NCBI GenBank assembly: GCA_012845835.1
Contig: JABAKD010000002.1
Location: 23,788,518 to 23,852,517 of the forward strand
Length of the DNA stretch: 64,000 nucleotides
Reading direction: 5' to 3'
Origin: Undaria pinnatifida
Taxonomy: Eukaryota > Sar > Phaeophyceae > Laminariales > Alariaceae
Every line of letters begins with the position of its first letter. The stretch's first letter is position 1. Shown one piece after another: positions 43,701 through 58,100 of the stretch. The position numbers were made by a program, and so were the translations under genes. The notes under the pieces are model-generated. The model saw only the letters and a program-made list of their open reading frames with translations. It was not told the origin of the DNA and made no database searches.

Positions 43701-46700
43701 GGGGTGGTACAAATTTATTGCCTGCCTTGATCATTTTTGACCTTTGACCACGGATCCCTTTCGAGCAGAAGCAGCAAGGGGGGGGGGGGGGGGGGGGAGG
43801 GGCGTACTCGTTTGTTGCTTGCCGTAGTATTTTGACCATTTTTCGCACATCTATATCGAAGGAGGGCGAGATATATGTGTAGGTGGCAGCGAAGCTCCTA
43901 CGGGAGCATTTCGTCGTCCTCCTGCCACTGTCCCCTATGACCTGTGATTCATATATTATCTGTCTTGCGGCCGACTGTGAGCTGCCAACAGAGGAATGAA
44001 ATATAGACCCGAATGAACTATAGACCCCCAGAAACCATGAGGAGAGCGTTTCCCAACGCCGACGACACTGCGTTGCCCTCGGGGACCCTTTGACAAGCAT
44101 CGTTCCTACTCCTGACGGAGACACCTCCCACGTTTGGGCGCTCGTTACGGTGTTTACTTATACTACTATAGTGCGTGGGAGGGTGTTATCGGTGGGACAA
44201 TGGAGGGTGATATCCAAGGCTAAGCTCCTGTTAGAAACAGTACAGAGGGCATAGTGTGTTCAACCAATCCGCATGCATGTAATATATGCGAAGTACATAT
44301 TTCAAGACGGTAGAAGTTTTTTACATCTCCGAGGTACGTTTTACACGTACATCGATCGAGTTCGAGACGGAAGAGTTGATAGCACACGTCAACTGATGGT
44401 ATGTATTCGCAGAACAACAAAAGACACACATGGAGTTGATGTTTTGTACGGCATTCGAGACAACAGGCCAACCGCATGGAGATAGCAGCCTATTCCGCAA
44501 AAAAAAAGGAAGAAAAAAAAATGAAATTGTCATCGTGGGAGGGACCGTTCTAGACTTTTCTGTCCCTGCCTTACCATCAAATAATTACTCTTCGCGAAAA
44601 AAAACAGGGAAATTATTGCCTTTCTGACCAACGTAACCCGTTCATGCTCTTACTCCGCAACAACAACAAAAAAACGAATAAATTACAACTTGTTTTGCTT
44701 TTCATTTTTCACCTTGAGAGGGGCCATTCGAGCCCGGTCTGCCTCGGCGACCTTGAGCCGGTCGATCGAGTTCAAGATTTTCTTCCGGTGCAAGCGGTGC
44801 TCCACCCCGAGGCTGCTCTTAAGGTCATCGTCGTTCAGATCGTACAAGAAAGCTCCGTCAACAGCTGCCGCTATAAACGCTTCCTGATACTGGGTCAAGC
44901 TCAGAGTCTGGGAGGAAGCAGGAGGGGGGGGGGGGAGTGGGGGGGGGGGGGGGTGTACTCAGTTTGTGCATGGCCGTAGTCGTATGTCCGTAGAACCTCG
45001 CATCCCTACTATGCCGGGACGGGGCACGTCGGGTTTTTCACCAACCAGGCAGACATTGCTTGCACCAAGCGCGAAGCACCGTGAGGTGCTCGGCGAGTCG
45101 CATGAAGGGTGAACCGCCTCCGTCCAAGAACCGCTCGTAAGACGGACTTCGGCACCTTGTACCTGCTTTCTTGTTTATGGATGACAGCGCCAATGAGTTC
45201 TACCTTGTTTTCTGGTGTGGCCACTCCAGAGACAGCAATGGGTATTACTGTGTAACTGCCTCGTGGGTGCCTTACCCTATTCACACTACGTGATGCGATC
45301 ATTCCTCTTGTTGTGCGGAGTTAGGGTTCTCCACACCCCGCACAATATGATCTAACTCGATAAGTATCATGGTGACCGCCGACAAAAAAACGGTACCCTT
45401 GTTTGTCGAGCTCACGCAGTGATTGGCATGTTGTACAGCGTCGTTGCCAACCAACGCCAACCACAATGTACATATAATGTTTTTCAGCGTCGGTGTCAAC
45501 CGAGGCCAACTGTTATATATACAAATGTATTAAGAGGGAGAATATATTAAGCGGGAGTGGGGGGGGGGGGGGGGGGAGGAGGAGTCATTCACGATAGGAG
45601 GACTGGGAAGAGTTAAGGACAAAATAACGTTCTGACAAGCTCCTGGGCCAAGCTCAGCGTATGGGAAGAGGCAGTGGGGAACCGGGGGGAGGGGGGGGGG
45701 GCTAACAGCATGAAGATTTCTTTCACGTTGATACATCGGCTTGTTTGGTTCCTCGTGACGTTTATCTGGATAGCCTGCATGGAGATGTAGATTGAAGGAG
45801 TAGCTATAGGGGGTCGAGGAGAGGGGGGGGAGGTGGAGTGTACACCTGGCTCCAACTAGCGATTAAAGTGGTAGCGACACCATCGCCGATTGTGCATGTT
45901 AAATATACTGTGAAAGACTAACTCCTACTTCCTTAAAAACCACGGCAACCTTTTGCGTTCACAACAAAAGTTATAAACAGAAAAATAGTACATAGGCATG
46001 TATGCATAAGATTTTTTTGTTTACTTTGTGTACCGGTAGACATAACACACTCGTATAATTACTTCACACAACAACTGACTGCACCGAACCGTGCGGTTTA
46101 GCTTAGAAGCCAGAAAAAAAAAAACAGAAAAAAAAAACTCGCCTGCAACCACCGAGCGACATCATCAACGCTCCACGCAGAAACGGCAAGCGCTTCCTGC
46201 CCTGGGAGTTGCCCAGGCTTAAGCGACGGCCGAAACGGTTCCGCTCCCAATTTCTCGTTCTGTTCAAGAGCTAAGGCTCGCCCGTCATCTCCACCGCCAC
46301 CGCTACCACCGATGCCTCCCGCTCCGGCTCCACCCGCACCCCCGCCGCTACCACCACCAGCACCAATAGCGTTAGCGTTGTGGGCGAGGGTGGCCATGAC
46401 GGTGTCCGTAGCCCCAACGCTGCGCATGGCGCGAATCATGTTAAGGCTGCTGAAGTAGGTCATCGACATCGACATGAAGCCGAACTTCATGAGCGTTTCC
46501 GTCGACTGCATCAGCTGCGCCGCTTGGCGCTTGTCTTTTGCGGATGGTCCTCCAATCCCGCCGCCTCCGCCGCCGGGCATGTCGTCGTTGTGTCCGCCGC
46601 CACCGCCGGAAGCTTTTAGTAAAAGCATACCCTTATTTTCTTGTCGACGGCGGATGCTCTCCAGCTCTCGCTGTTGCTCCTCCAGTAGAACGACTAGTTT

Positions 46701-47968
46701 GCGCTCGAGGGTTCGTAGCTCTTCCTGTCACGGCGAGTATGGGAGTCGGGATGGGTTGGGATGGGTTGGGTTGGGTTGGGCTGGATAAGGGGTGGGTACG
46801 GTAGGTTAATTGGATCAGTCTCCTTGTGTTCTCCTGCTTTACCCTGCAGTAATTCCAGGAGAATTTTTCCACATAGCGAGGACTTCGCGGTGTTTGTATT
46901 GCGGGTGACCCGGAAACAAACCCATGGCCAATTAGCGCTATGTCGGCGGTTGATGTTAATATTTCTCACTCAAAACGAACAGAGGCAACAAAAAAACGGC
47001 AGGGTCACTGCAGCTGAATCAAAGCGCGTTTAGCAAGAAAATGGGAATCTGGCGCGGGCGGGGGGGGGGGGGGGTATCCTGAGGATACCGAAACTGAAGG
47101 CTGGGAAACCGAGCGGTCGCGGATAAGGATGCGCCCCCCTTCTTGCACGACTCGTGCTCGATCATTTTTTTTTCAGAATGGCGGGAGATTTCTTTTTCTC
47201 TACACGGGATCGTTCGCTCAAGACTACACAGCAGCAGTTTGAGTGAGAGAGCCACGGTCTGCGCGAGTTCGTTGTAGCAGCCGGAGAAATCGCGGAAAAG
47301 CTGCAACCACGAAAAACGGGCTTTAGTTTTGGTATACCTTGTAGTGGGCATGTTTCACAGTCTCAAACAATGAGTACGTTTATTACCTAATACCAGGTAG
47401 GTTTTAGCTATCGACGAAAAATTGCTGTAGGGATTGTCGAAACACAATTTTATATACAGTACTGACGGGTCCTTCTACATTAGCGCCGGTATAATATATG
47501 CCAGCCGGAAACACCTGCACTGTATCCGGAATCGGCACTACCCCGCATACTTCCACTCCTACGGAATCCTATCTATCCCAAGCGATAATTACAGGCCCTA
47601 TAACGAAAATCGGCACTGCTCAACCGGCACTATAGAGGGCACCACCGCGCCATCACTACCGTGCGGCATTTTCCATCTCCCCAGAGAGACAGAGGAACGT
47701 ACCTCCTTGCCGAGACGTGTCCTGTCGAGTGCGGCAAGCTTTCGCTCCATGTGAAGCAGCCGGTCCTTGCGGTCCGCGATCTTGCCGAGCATCTCTCCGA
47801 ACTCCTTGTCCAAGCGCACCTTCTGCTCTCGCAATTCCAGCCTGGGAAGCAGGAGATGGGCGCGGTTTTTCGTGCGCGCGACGACGGACGGTATTTGCAG
47901 AAGGTTGGTGCTTTTTGGAATGTGTACGGCGTTCTCTCAATTTTTCACGGAGGGCACTTTTTCCGGGG

Positions 47969-48020
<52 letters not shown>

Positions 48021-48191
48021 GTAGTAGTACACGAACGACCTTCTCTCATATAAGAAAATCTCCGACCAAGGTTCCGACAGGGGGCGAAGCAACCCCCCTC
48101 TTTTTTTTTTTCCACTTTCGGGTTTTCACCACACGCACACACACGAGCGATTGCGTGCGTACCTCAAGTGACAGAAAAGAATTGAAGCGTT

Positions 48192-48228
<37 letters not shown>

Positions 48229-51200
48229 CGAGTGGCATTCCATTATTATTGCGGATTCAAGTCGAAAAAAACAAAACGAAACATCACGAAGGCTAAAAGA
48301 CCGCAAAGGAGCAGGAGGGTCACTCGTCACTCGTCACTCGTCACTCGTCACTCATCACTCGTCACTCGTCACTCGTCACTCGTCACTCGTCGCGCGAATA
48401 ACCCCGAGCCACCGCAGAAAAAAAAAAAAAAAGAAAGTGACCCCCCTGCTGTAGTAGCCATTATGGCATCACGTACTAGTAGTGTGAATAGGGTAACGTA
48501 CATACGAGTCAGTTACATATAGTAGTAACACCCATTGCTGTCTTTGGAGTGGTCACACCAGAAAACAAGGTATAGTTCATTGGCGCTTGTCACCCAGAAG
48601 CAAGAAAGTAGGCACAAGGTGCCGAAGTCATGTCTTACGAGCGGTTCTTGCAAGGGTACGGTTCACCCTTCATGCGACTCGCCCGCGGAACACCTCACGG
48701 CGCTCGCTTCGCGCTTGGTGCAAGCAAGGTCTTACCTGGTTGGTGAAAAACCCGACGTGCTCCGTCCTGGCACAGTAGGGATGCGAGGGTCTGTGATCAT
48801 ACGACGACGGCCATGCACAAACTGAGTACACCCCCCCCCCCGTCCCCCTACCGTACGTAGCCTTGATCGATTCCAACAAGAACCTTAAGCCTTCAATTTA
48901 CCCGGAAATAATATACTCGGGAGCTAAGGCACACTGAAACTAGTGTACAACACGCCCTTTTGCAAATATGAATTGCGGCCATGAAATCAATGTATCTATT
49001 TCTTATCAGAGGGAGGGTCGGTACCGTTGTGTCTTGCCAGTCTGCATCCAAACATAAGCGGCGTTTACATTGGCTTATGGTTAGTAAAAGTGGCTTTATA
49101 TTTAGACCCAGCCTGGTAACCCTTTTGAATAATGTAAAGCATGTCGGCCAAAAAATAGCAACCGTCTCTACTGAAAAGGTCGCTGTAAGCACGAGCATCA
49201 TCATCATGCCGGGCGCGCTTGTCGCGCAGCTCCTTAGATTATTGCAGTTCAGACCCCTCCCCACCCCCACCACCGCCTCAGCGGCCCCGACTGCTTTGTG
49301 TGGCCCGACCCTGTAACCGACATCGTTGTTCTTGTTAAGACTCAAGGGGGCCATGGCAATCGCCAGGAAAAATCTGGTCACAAGAGGAACAGCATCAATC
49401 ATCAGCCTTGCCCAATTTTTCTTCAACATGAGTGATTTTGGGGGGCGTGAGGATATCCAGAAAAAAAAGAGGTGCCATGCTATTCACCCCTACCTGACCC
49501 TCGCGTCGTAGCTCGCGCTGCTGTGCAGGAAGGGATTTCGAATCCCTGAAACCCCTGGACTCACCTAGCCTCCTCGTCCAAAACTCCGACAGCCTCCGTC
49601 TCGATCTTCGAAAGCTGGTGCATCTCCCTTTCGAGGACAGCAACAGCCTCCTCAAACTCGCTTATCTCTTCCATCATCGCCTCCACCGCCTCCTCCGCCC
49701 CTACCTTCTCCCCCGTCAACAGCTGCACGTCGCTCTGCAGCCGCGTCGCGTGCAGCTTGTGCTCGAGAAGCATCTGCCGACCAAACTCTATCCCCTGGCT
49801 CTGGCTCTTGGAGAAGAGGTATTTGTCGCGCTCGCGCCCCGCGCGGCGCCGCCCCGTGTGTCCGCGGAAGACTCGCTGGATGGTTATCGCGTTGTACTTT
49901 TCTTCGCGGCAGCGGAAGGCGTACCGCCGCCCTGATACTCCCCTCCAGAGGGCCTAAAGCAACGTATGGTGGTGATGGTGAACGCAAAATGTACGCGTCG
50001 GGCTTTTCGGGTGGAATTGAGCGCATTCTTTAGAGGGGGGGGGGGGGGGGTAGGGGGTGACAAAAAAAAAAACTTCCATATCCGAGAGAGCCAATAGTTA
50101 TTCACAATCACAACTCTCGTGCTACTTGTATGTAGACATGGATACAGGTGGCAGTGTGAGGGTGAACCGACACACTTTAAGTCCCGTATTCGAACGCACA
50201 CGAGACGGAGACCCTGCCACAAGAGAAAAGACGCTTCCCATCCAGAGCACTAGTGTGTGCCGAAAAACAACGTCTTATGTGGTAATGGCGCGTGGCGCGT
50301 TCCTGAGTCATCCCATGGTAGTAGGGATGCAGCAGGAGTTTCTAAGAATTTTCTGAGCATTTTTGAGTCATCCCACGCTAGTAGGGGTGCAGCAGAAGTT
50401 TCTAAGAACTTTCTGAGCGTTCCTGAGTCCATCCCACGCTAGTAAGGGTGCAGCAGAAATTCTATAAGAATTTTCTGAGCTTCTCCTAACGTGAGGAGAT
50501 CGAAACAAAAATCTAACCCGAAAGCATGGACTCCGAAGACGTTTTCGTTCGCGCAAGCAACCCGACCAACCAGCGCTTCTATCATATGCGCTTCAGCAGT
50601 AATCCTAAACCAAACACACTCGTAATACCGGCATACTAGCCGATAGCTCCCACACTTGAGAGGAGTGAAAGCAAAAATTAACCCAGAAAGCGCAACAGCC
50701 CCCTACCGTGCTACCTTGGGATGTCTCCTCTACGACAGGATTGTGCAGCATTTTTTGGGCCATATTATGTCTCAAAACCGACGAGACGCCTCAAACGGAG
50801 GAGGAGCCAACCGACATCTTCGCGTCCACTTCCTGTTTTTCACTCAAGAACTATTTATTTATTTTTGTCTCACGAAGTGATATGATATTTATATCCTTTA
50901 ATCAGCGTTGGAGTTATTCGCCGGGTCAACGATTGTACATTTTTGTTGCTGTTGAAAAGACAATTCTTGGTGGGCTGGGCTATAGAGACAGGTCTTCCGG
51001 TGTTGAAGCCTCAGGTAGTAGCAGGTGAAGCCCACCGTATTAGATATTAATAGCATGCATGCATCTAGCCAAAGAGCTCCTCATAAGTAAGGAGCCCGAT
51101 GAGAAACTAATTGGTAAAGCTGTGAGTCGGCACGACTTTAGTCGCCAACTAGCTATTTGTCGAACTAATAGCTAGTCGCTTCCCGGAGGCGCCGACTATC

Positions 51201-52080
51201 CAACTTATTGGGTTTCCATACTTGCAGGAAGAAACATCAAACGCGGGATACATGTTCCCTATTTTTGGGCGGGGTTCCGTCGGCCGGGGGGGGGGCGATT
51301 TGGCTCGCTTCGCTCGCCTGACTTAAGTCGGCAAGTCGGCTGGCCATCAGCTGGTTTCACCCGCTGACTTGCCGACTAAGGCCACTTAGTTAGTTAACGG
51401 CACCTACCGATTAGTTATTAGTCGTGACACCCTGCCGACTCGCAGATGTGCTAATTGGTTCATCCCCTCTACCGTACGACCACTCTGTCCGTAAATATAA
51501 GAACCATTTTAATTCAGTATTAAGGACCAAGGGCCGCTTATATTTACCAACAGAGTGATACGTAGTGGTAGTACTATTAGTAGCACGCGTCCCCCCTGCC
51601 AGTCAGTGTAAAGGGATTGGTCGGGGCCGGACCTGCATCAGGGCGGCCGCGCGGTTCCTGTTGCCCCGAGTCAGCCGCACGCGCTCCCTGGCAATCGCCC
51701 CTCTCCACACGCGCTGCACGTGTCCGCACGCGGCCTGCTGCTGTCGGAGGAGCTGAAACCACCTCCTTGAGGCGTGCCCCCTGAAGTTCCTCTGCACCAC
51801 CTGCGCCGCCCACACGCACCTCAGCCTACGAGGGTGGACGGACACACACACGCACGCAGGAGGGGGAGGAGGAGGTGATGTTTTATGCTTTATGTTTCAT
51901 GTGTTTTTGTTTTTGAATAACTTTGGACCAGTTTGCAAGAAAAAACGCGATGCTTTCGAGGCTGTGTTTCGGAAAAATGTATGTTCCGCTTTTTTTTTTT
52001 CTTCATGTTTCGGTGTTTTTGGCTTGGGTTAGTCTGGTCAAAACAAGAGTGGGTTCACTCTCTTGGAGCCTCAGGGATAT

Positions 52081-52148
<68 letters not shown>

Positions 52149-55100
52149 GACGAATTAAAAGGCCGAGGGGATGCAGTAGTATTTTTTGTTTGCGCGCCAA
52201 ACTTTATCCCGGAGAGTTGCATGCGGCATGATACTGCTCGTCCTGCTGCTCGCTCCCGCGCACTAAACGGGTGGTAGTGCCGCACACCACCTCGATTGTT
52301 TTGATGGCCTTTTGTTTTTGGGCTCAAAGGGATCAGCACAGAGTGTAAATTGCGGTGGGTCGTTTTGGGCAGTCAGCTTTGCAAGTTAAGAAGTTCCGGT
52401 GTTTTGTTTCGGATAGTCTGGTTTGCAAGCCAAAAACAATGATCTATCTGTTTGTTTCGTTTGGGTAGCCTGCGTGGCAACTATACCAATCTCACGACGA
52501 GAGCATATGGGGCGGGGGGGATTCAAGGGACAGTGTTAGTGAGTGCGCAGGAATTTTGCTCGCCCTCTTGTCCGCGGTCTTGAATCAAAATGTCAACCCG
52601 TGTAATATATATATTTACAAAATATATACGTACAGAAAAAAACTCATTATTGTGTGTGTTCAAGGTTTTTTCCGACCTTTTTTTGAACGGTTACACTATA
52701 ATAGACGGATGATGCCGCCGCATTTTTCGATTGTTGCGGTTCGCTCTATGCTTGGACCCCAGAGAGGTTGCGACTGAAGACTTCACACATCGGCCAGATC
52801 ACGATCTAGATCATCTAGATCATCTAGATGATCTAGACCATCTAGACCATCTAGATAATCTAGATCATAAAGGCCATAAAGATCATATTGATAATTTAAA
52901 TCATATAGATAATCACATAGATCATATAGATCACGTAGATTATATAGATTTTATAGATCATATAGGTTATATATATATCATGTAGATCATATAGATAATA
53001 TAGATATATCATATAGAGCATATAGATCATGTAGATCCTATATATCTGCCGTTATGGTATGCAGCGCAGGATCTGTGTAGTACAGATCCAATCCATGATT
53101 AATGTGCTAGATCATTCGGACCACACGGCTCCCACCCGGCAACATGATCTGTAGCTCATGTAGATCATATAGACCAGAGATCCGTCTCCCCTGAAAGACA
53201 CAGATCATCAATAGATCATCAACAAGAATCTCATTTGCCCGATATATATGTGGAAGGTTTGCCGTCGCGTGGCTGAAGGGTTTATTCTTGTCGAAGCACG
53301 CTTCGTAACAAAAAAACAAAGAAAACAAAAACAACAGCAACAGCAACAACAAAAACGATACAAGTCTTCGTTTCCAAATATTTTCCGGGCTTTGAAGAGT
53401 TTTGGAATTTCAACAGCCTGCAAAATAACACGGGACAGCTTAAATTTCTAAAAAAAATCCATTTTTTCTGGCATTTATGTGGCAATCAAGTTTGTTTTTG
53501 TTTTTTTTTCTGGAAAATAATGGCAGTTTTCGACAAAGCTTGCTTCGAAAAGAACGACCCTAAAAGGTGTTTTTCGGGCGCGTCCCTCAAGTAGTTAGAC
53601 TCACTTTTCGAGGAACATGAGTCGGCCGCGCCACCCTCGAAAGACGCGCTGAATGTACACGCAGGCTCGTAGATCTCTCAGAGCCTGAGCTCTCTTGAAG
53701 GCGAGGTACCCGCGCAAGGCTCCTTGGATGCGCCTCGCCGCTCGATCCAATCGATCGAGGCGCTTCCGGTTTCGCTTCAGCCGCCATGTCATGTACTCTT
53801 TCACCTGCCGTTGTCGGGGAGGAAGGGGGGGGGGCAGGTTTGTTGGTCTCTTTTATTTTGGCCATTTTTGGTGGGAAAAAAAATATTTTAGGGTGGAAAA
53901 CAAAAGAAAGTTTGATGTACCTGCCATTGTAGAATATATATACCAGGCTATGTTTTGATCTACAGTATCATCAGGCGTTCCCGTGGAGTATTTTGTAGGC
54001 GAATCTCGTCCCTACTCCAGTCAATGATGTGGGTTTGAATCTTACCGAGTGCATACTCTTGCTCGTAGGAACTTTTTCTTGAGCAAAAAATTGACGAGCG
54101 GAAACCGCGAGAGCGTGAGTTAGCAAAAAATCGATAAAGATCAACGAGCATAAGAAGCTGAGAAGTGGGAACGGTGAACCGTATCTACGCGCGATAAAAA
54201 TGAAGGCATGTACCGGGGGGGGGGAGGGAAGAAACCTGTGATCACGGCTTGTCCAGAAGGTCGCTGAGGGTGAAAACCTCTTACGAGTTGAGCTGGAAAG
54301 AAAAAAGCGATGATAATAAACAAAAATATATCGAATAAAATAAAGTTTTCCCGGCGGTCGTTTCCTCGTAACTACTAGATCGGTTTCCTGAGTTCGACAA
54401 GTCTAGCAAGTGGCTTTAAAAATCCAAAATGACATGCCGAGAATGCGAGAGCGGCACACGAGTGAAAAACCTACCCTCGCTCTACTCCCGTTACACAGTG
54501 CGTACACCTCAGCCCCTTTCAGAACTGCCTCCACCTTCTTGAAGACAAAATACTAGAAATTAGTGGGTCTAACCTGTTTAGGAAGTGCCCACACGTTTTA
54601 CGAGACAAACTTCTTGTAATTTTGCGTTGGACATTTTTTAGCAGCCGGTGAAAATGTTAAATTTGATGGGAAACACACACACGCGTAACCAAGCATTCCT
54701 CCCCCTCACCTCTGGAAATTCCTCCGGTTGCGGGTACACCTTACTCCCTTGCCCGAAGCCATACACAAGGTTGTTCTGGCGCTCGAAAGCCGGGTGGGAC
54801 GCGTCCAACACGGTCCCAACCATTATGCTCCGCCCCTGCGCCCTGACATCTCCTCCGTCTCCACCGCCTCCATCTCCTCTGGGTTCACCATGTCGCCGCC
54901 TTCCTTTTCGAGAGCTGTTTGCGCCGCGTGCATCCCCACCGCGCTCACCATCACACCTCATCCTTTCTGCCTCGATCCCGTAGCCGCTGTTGTTGTTATA
55001 GCCGAATCGGGCGCCTCTCGCGGCGGCATTAGCGCCGGCTGCAGCCACCCCCGAGCGGTAATGCTCCCACGATGATCCGTACACCTCGCCTACGCTCCCA

Positions 55101-58100
55101 TCCCACGCAGATCCCATCTCGGTAACGCCATTATTGTTGAAATCCCCCTCTTCTTCCCCCCTGTTTGGTCTCACTACTCCACTGCTGCCATCCATGGCTA
55201 GACTGCCTGGAGGACCGACCCCTCCCCCCCCCCCGCCAGATGAACGGAACGATTCTCCTTCCTCGCGGTGTCGCGCCTCCGCCTGTAAGTCTCCCATCGC
55301 GCCCAGAACGTTGTCGATGTAAGAATCTTCAAAGGTCCCACGGCCACCGCCTCCCGCAGACACGCCATTGCAACTCCCGTTGTCTCGAACACCCTCTGAT
55401 CCTATCGCTGCTCCCCGGAGACTCGTGGGAATACGACCCCCCTTCCCATTAAGGCTAACAGTGCACATGCCGCCTCCTATTCTGCCGGGTTCTTCGTTTT
55501 TTTCTGTTCTGCTTCCGCCGGTCTTGGCGGTGGCCACCCCTGAGGCGAATTCCGGATGGCTCATTGCGTATACGATGTCGTTGCCCTCGTGGTATCCGGT
55601 GATGGCTTGTTCGAGAAGGGTTGTTGTTTTTGCCCTGGCTTCTTGGAAGATCTCGTGGCCTGCGTTGATCCAAACCACGCAGGTTTTGCTCGGATCGTGT
55701 AGAGCCTGGGGTTGGGGTTGGGCTTAGGGTTAGGGTCAAGGTTGCGTGTTTTTTTGCCCTAGCCTCTTGGAAGGTCTCATGGCCAGCGTTTTGATCCAGA
55801 CTACGCAAGTTTCTCTTGAGGGATCTTGTAGAGTCGGCACATGTTGTGTTTTAGACGTGTTATTGGTTGTCGGGTACTACGTTTTTTTGACATGTTATCT
55901 ACGAACATGTGTTGAACATTGGTGTTGTCAATGCCAGCGGAAGCCTTGGCTTTGGAAAAAATTTGCGCCCGTACTTGCTTTTTCCTTGTTTGGGCATAGA
56001 CGAGCGCCGTAATATATGGCATCAATGATTGGTGGTTTGGTGCGTCGGTGGTTCTTGGAAGTTGGTGTGGTCACTGGAAAGCAGGGTTTCGCTCGGATTG
56101 TGTAGAGCTTGCATTCTGTTCGTAGATGTCCTGGTTTGGTCAACGCAGGCGGGAGATTTTTGGTCTTAGATGTCTTACGCCCGTATGTACCTACGCGTTT
56201 GTTTCTAGTTTCGGGCGTAGCACACACGCCGAAAATACAGCGCCAGTTGGACTCTGGTGGGCACGGATATTGTGAAGCCTGCGCATGTTTTGTACGTGTG
56301 CAATTGTGTGGTCAACCAATGAGAGCAGAGGGCCCTGGTTAGGACATCTTGCGTCCATATCACACGTGCGTGTTCTTTGTTTGGACGTAGCGCACGCGCC
56401 GTAACAATTGGCACCGGTTGTGAATGGGTGTGCTTAAGGGCTTGCACGATCCCGCACATACATGCGTTTGTGTGTGTTCTTCGCATTAATGATAGTTAGT
56501 TCCACCCATTTGGTATACATCCAGCACAAGCAGTGTCCGTCCCGATGCCCCCTCGAGAAGCGAGCTCAGTGGTCACAAACTATATGGCGAAGAAATCACA
56601 TCGCAAATACAGCAAGATGATCGGGCCATGCAATGCCAACCGCAACAATGAACACGAGGGCAAAACATGCGCGTGTTCCGTAGGTTTGCTGGTGTGGCCA
56701 ATCGATGCAAGCGGGAGGGGTTTTGGTATGGACATATTACGCCCATGTCATACGTGTGTGTACCTTGTTTGGGCATAGGCGCGCTCTTTAAATACAGTAG
56801 TGCCGCTTTCCTCTATAGTACTGGTATGTGCACCATAGAGGGAAAAAACGGCACTATAGCGGCAACCCGCACTACTCCGCACACTGACATTGCTGGCTTC
56901 CCCCATATGCGCCAAGCAATTTCATAGGCACTATAGCGGACAACCGGCTGGCTTTGAGCTCCAGCATAGGGTTGTATATCTTGCAATAAGGCCTTTTAGC
57001 CTCATTAATACGAGGTGTGGGGGAATCTATAGCCTCAGTTTCGTTTGTTTCGAATAGCCGCATCTTCGATCCCCTTTCCAATTCTGGATGTTTTGTTGAC
57101 ATCCTTTGATTGCCATGTGATCTGCATCTACGACTATTCAGGGTGGACTAATGTAATGGAGTGCTCTCCGTAGAAGGATAGTTTATATCCGACGTGAAAC
57201 CATTTCATGGTTGAGGTGAAACCACGTGCTGTTAGATGCCACACTCACGTCAAGGCCATCATAAATGTTCGATGATGTAGGTGACGATGATGGGACAAGC
57301 AGGACACCCCTCGTCTCACTACCCTGCCCTGCCCTGCCTTGCCCTGTTTTTCCTGTCCTTTAGCGTTCTATTTAGAGCAATAATAATGTATAAGCCTTGA
57401 GTCTAGCCAGCGAGCCATGGGAGAGATGATAAAGACACCGAAACCCATGGGGGGCACGCTTCCCAACACCGGCCCACCATGCATCCCCCCACTCGGAGTA
57501 CCATGACACTACTCAAGGGGCACTATAGAGGGACCACTACTGTATGGCATCGGTTGTAGTTGGACATGTCCAGGGACCTCACAAGCTTAGCACCCTCAGA
57601 GAGGTAAAAACCAAGTAGGCTGACTGACGAGGGGGGCTTCTTCGACTGAGGAATCACACATCCCCCCTCCCCCGTTTCGGTGTTGCTAGTAATTGGTGGT
57701 GATGAGGGGCGGCCTCAATGCCTGCGGTAGTCATATCTGCGATGCAGCATCATGTTCGGAGTTCCTTGCAACGTATTGGCATTGAGCGCGTCCCGGAACC
57801 ACTTGCTCCTGCGGTAGATTGGCTCCGGATTCGTTCTGTTGAAGCTGCTCTCGTAAGCATTTACGCGGCGCGGCCACGCGTCTGGATTGGACAGGTGGCC
57901 GAGGGCGTTGTACCTCGATTCGAATTGAGGGTGTACACGTAGGTTCGACATCACTGCTTCGGGTATTCCGAACGAAACGGGTATGATGGCAGAGAGATTA
58001 TTTTGTTGCTGTTCTCGACGCGCTTGTGGGTTTGTGGGTATTGTGGGCTTATTCTCGACGAGCTTGTGGGCTTGTTGGTATATCGTGCGGCGGTTACTCG

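Noticed and set aside
47656-48142. Poly-Met and poly-Asp frames
   Set aside because: The (CAT)n microsatellite extended by chance sequence.
54648-55727. Plus-strand frames opposite exon C
   Set aside because: Pro/Ser-rich shadows of the Gly-rich exon on the other strand; the minus strand has matching splice sites and domain motifs.
55690-55740. A telomere or chromosome end
   Set aside because: Only two or three TTAGGG-like units inside an intron; an interstitial remnant at most.
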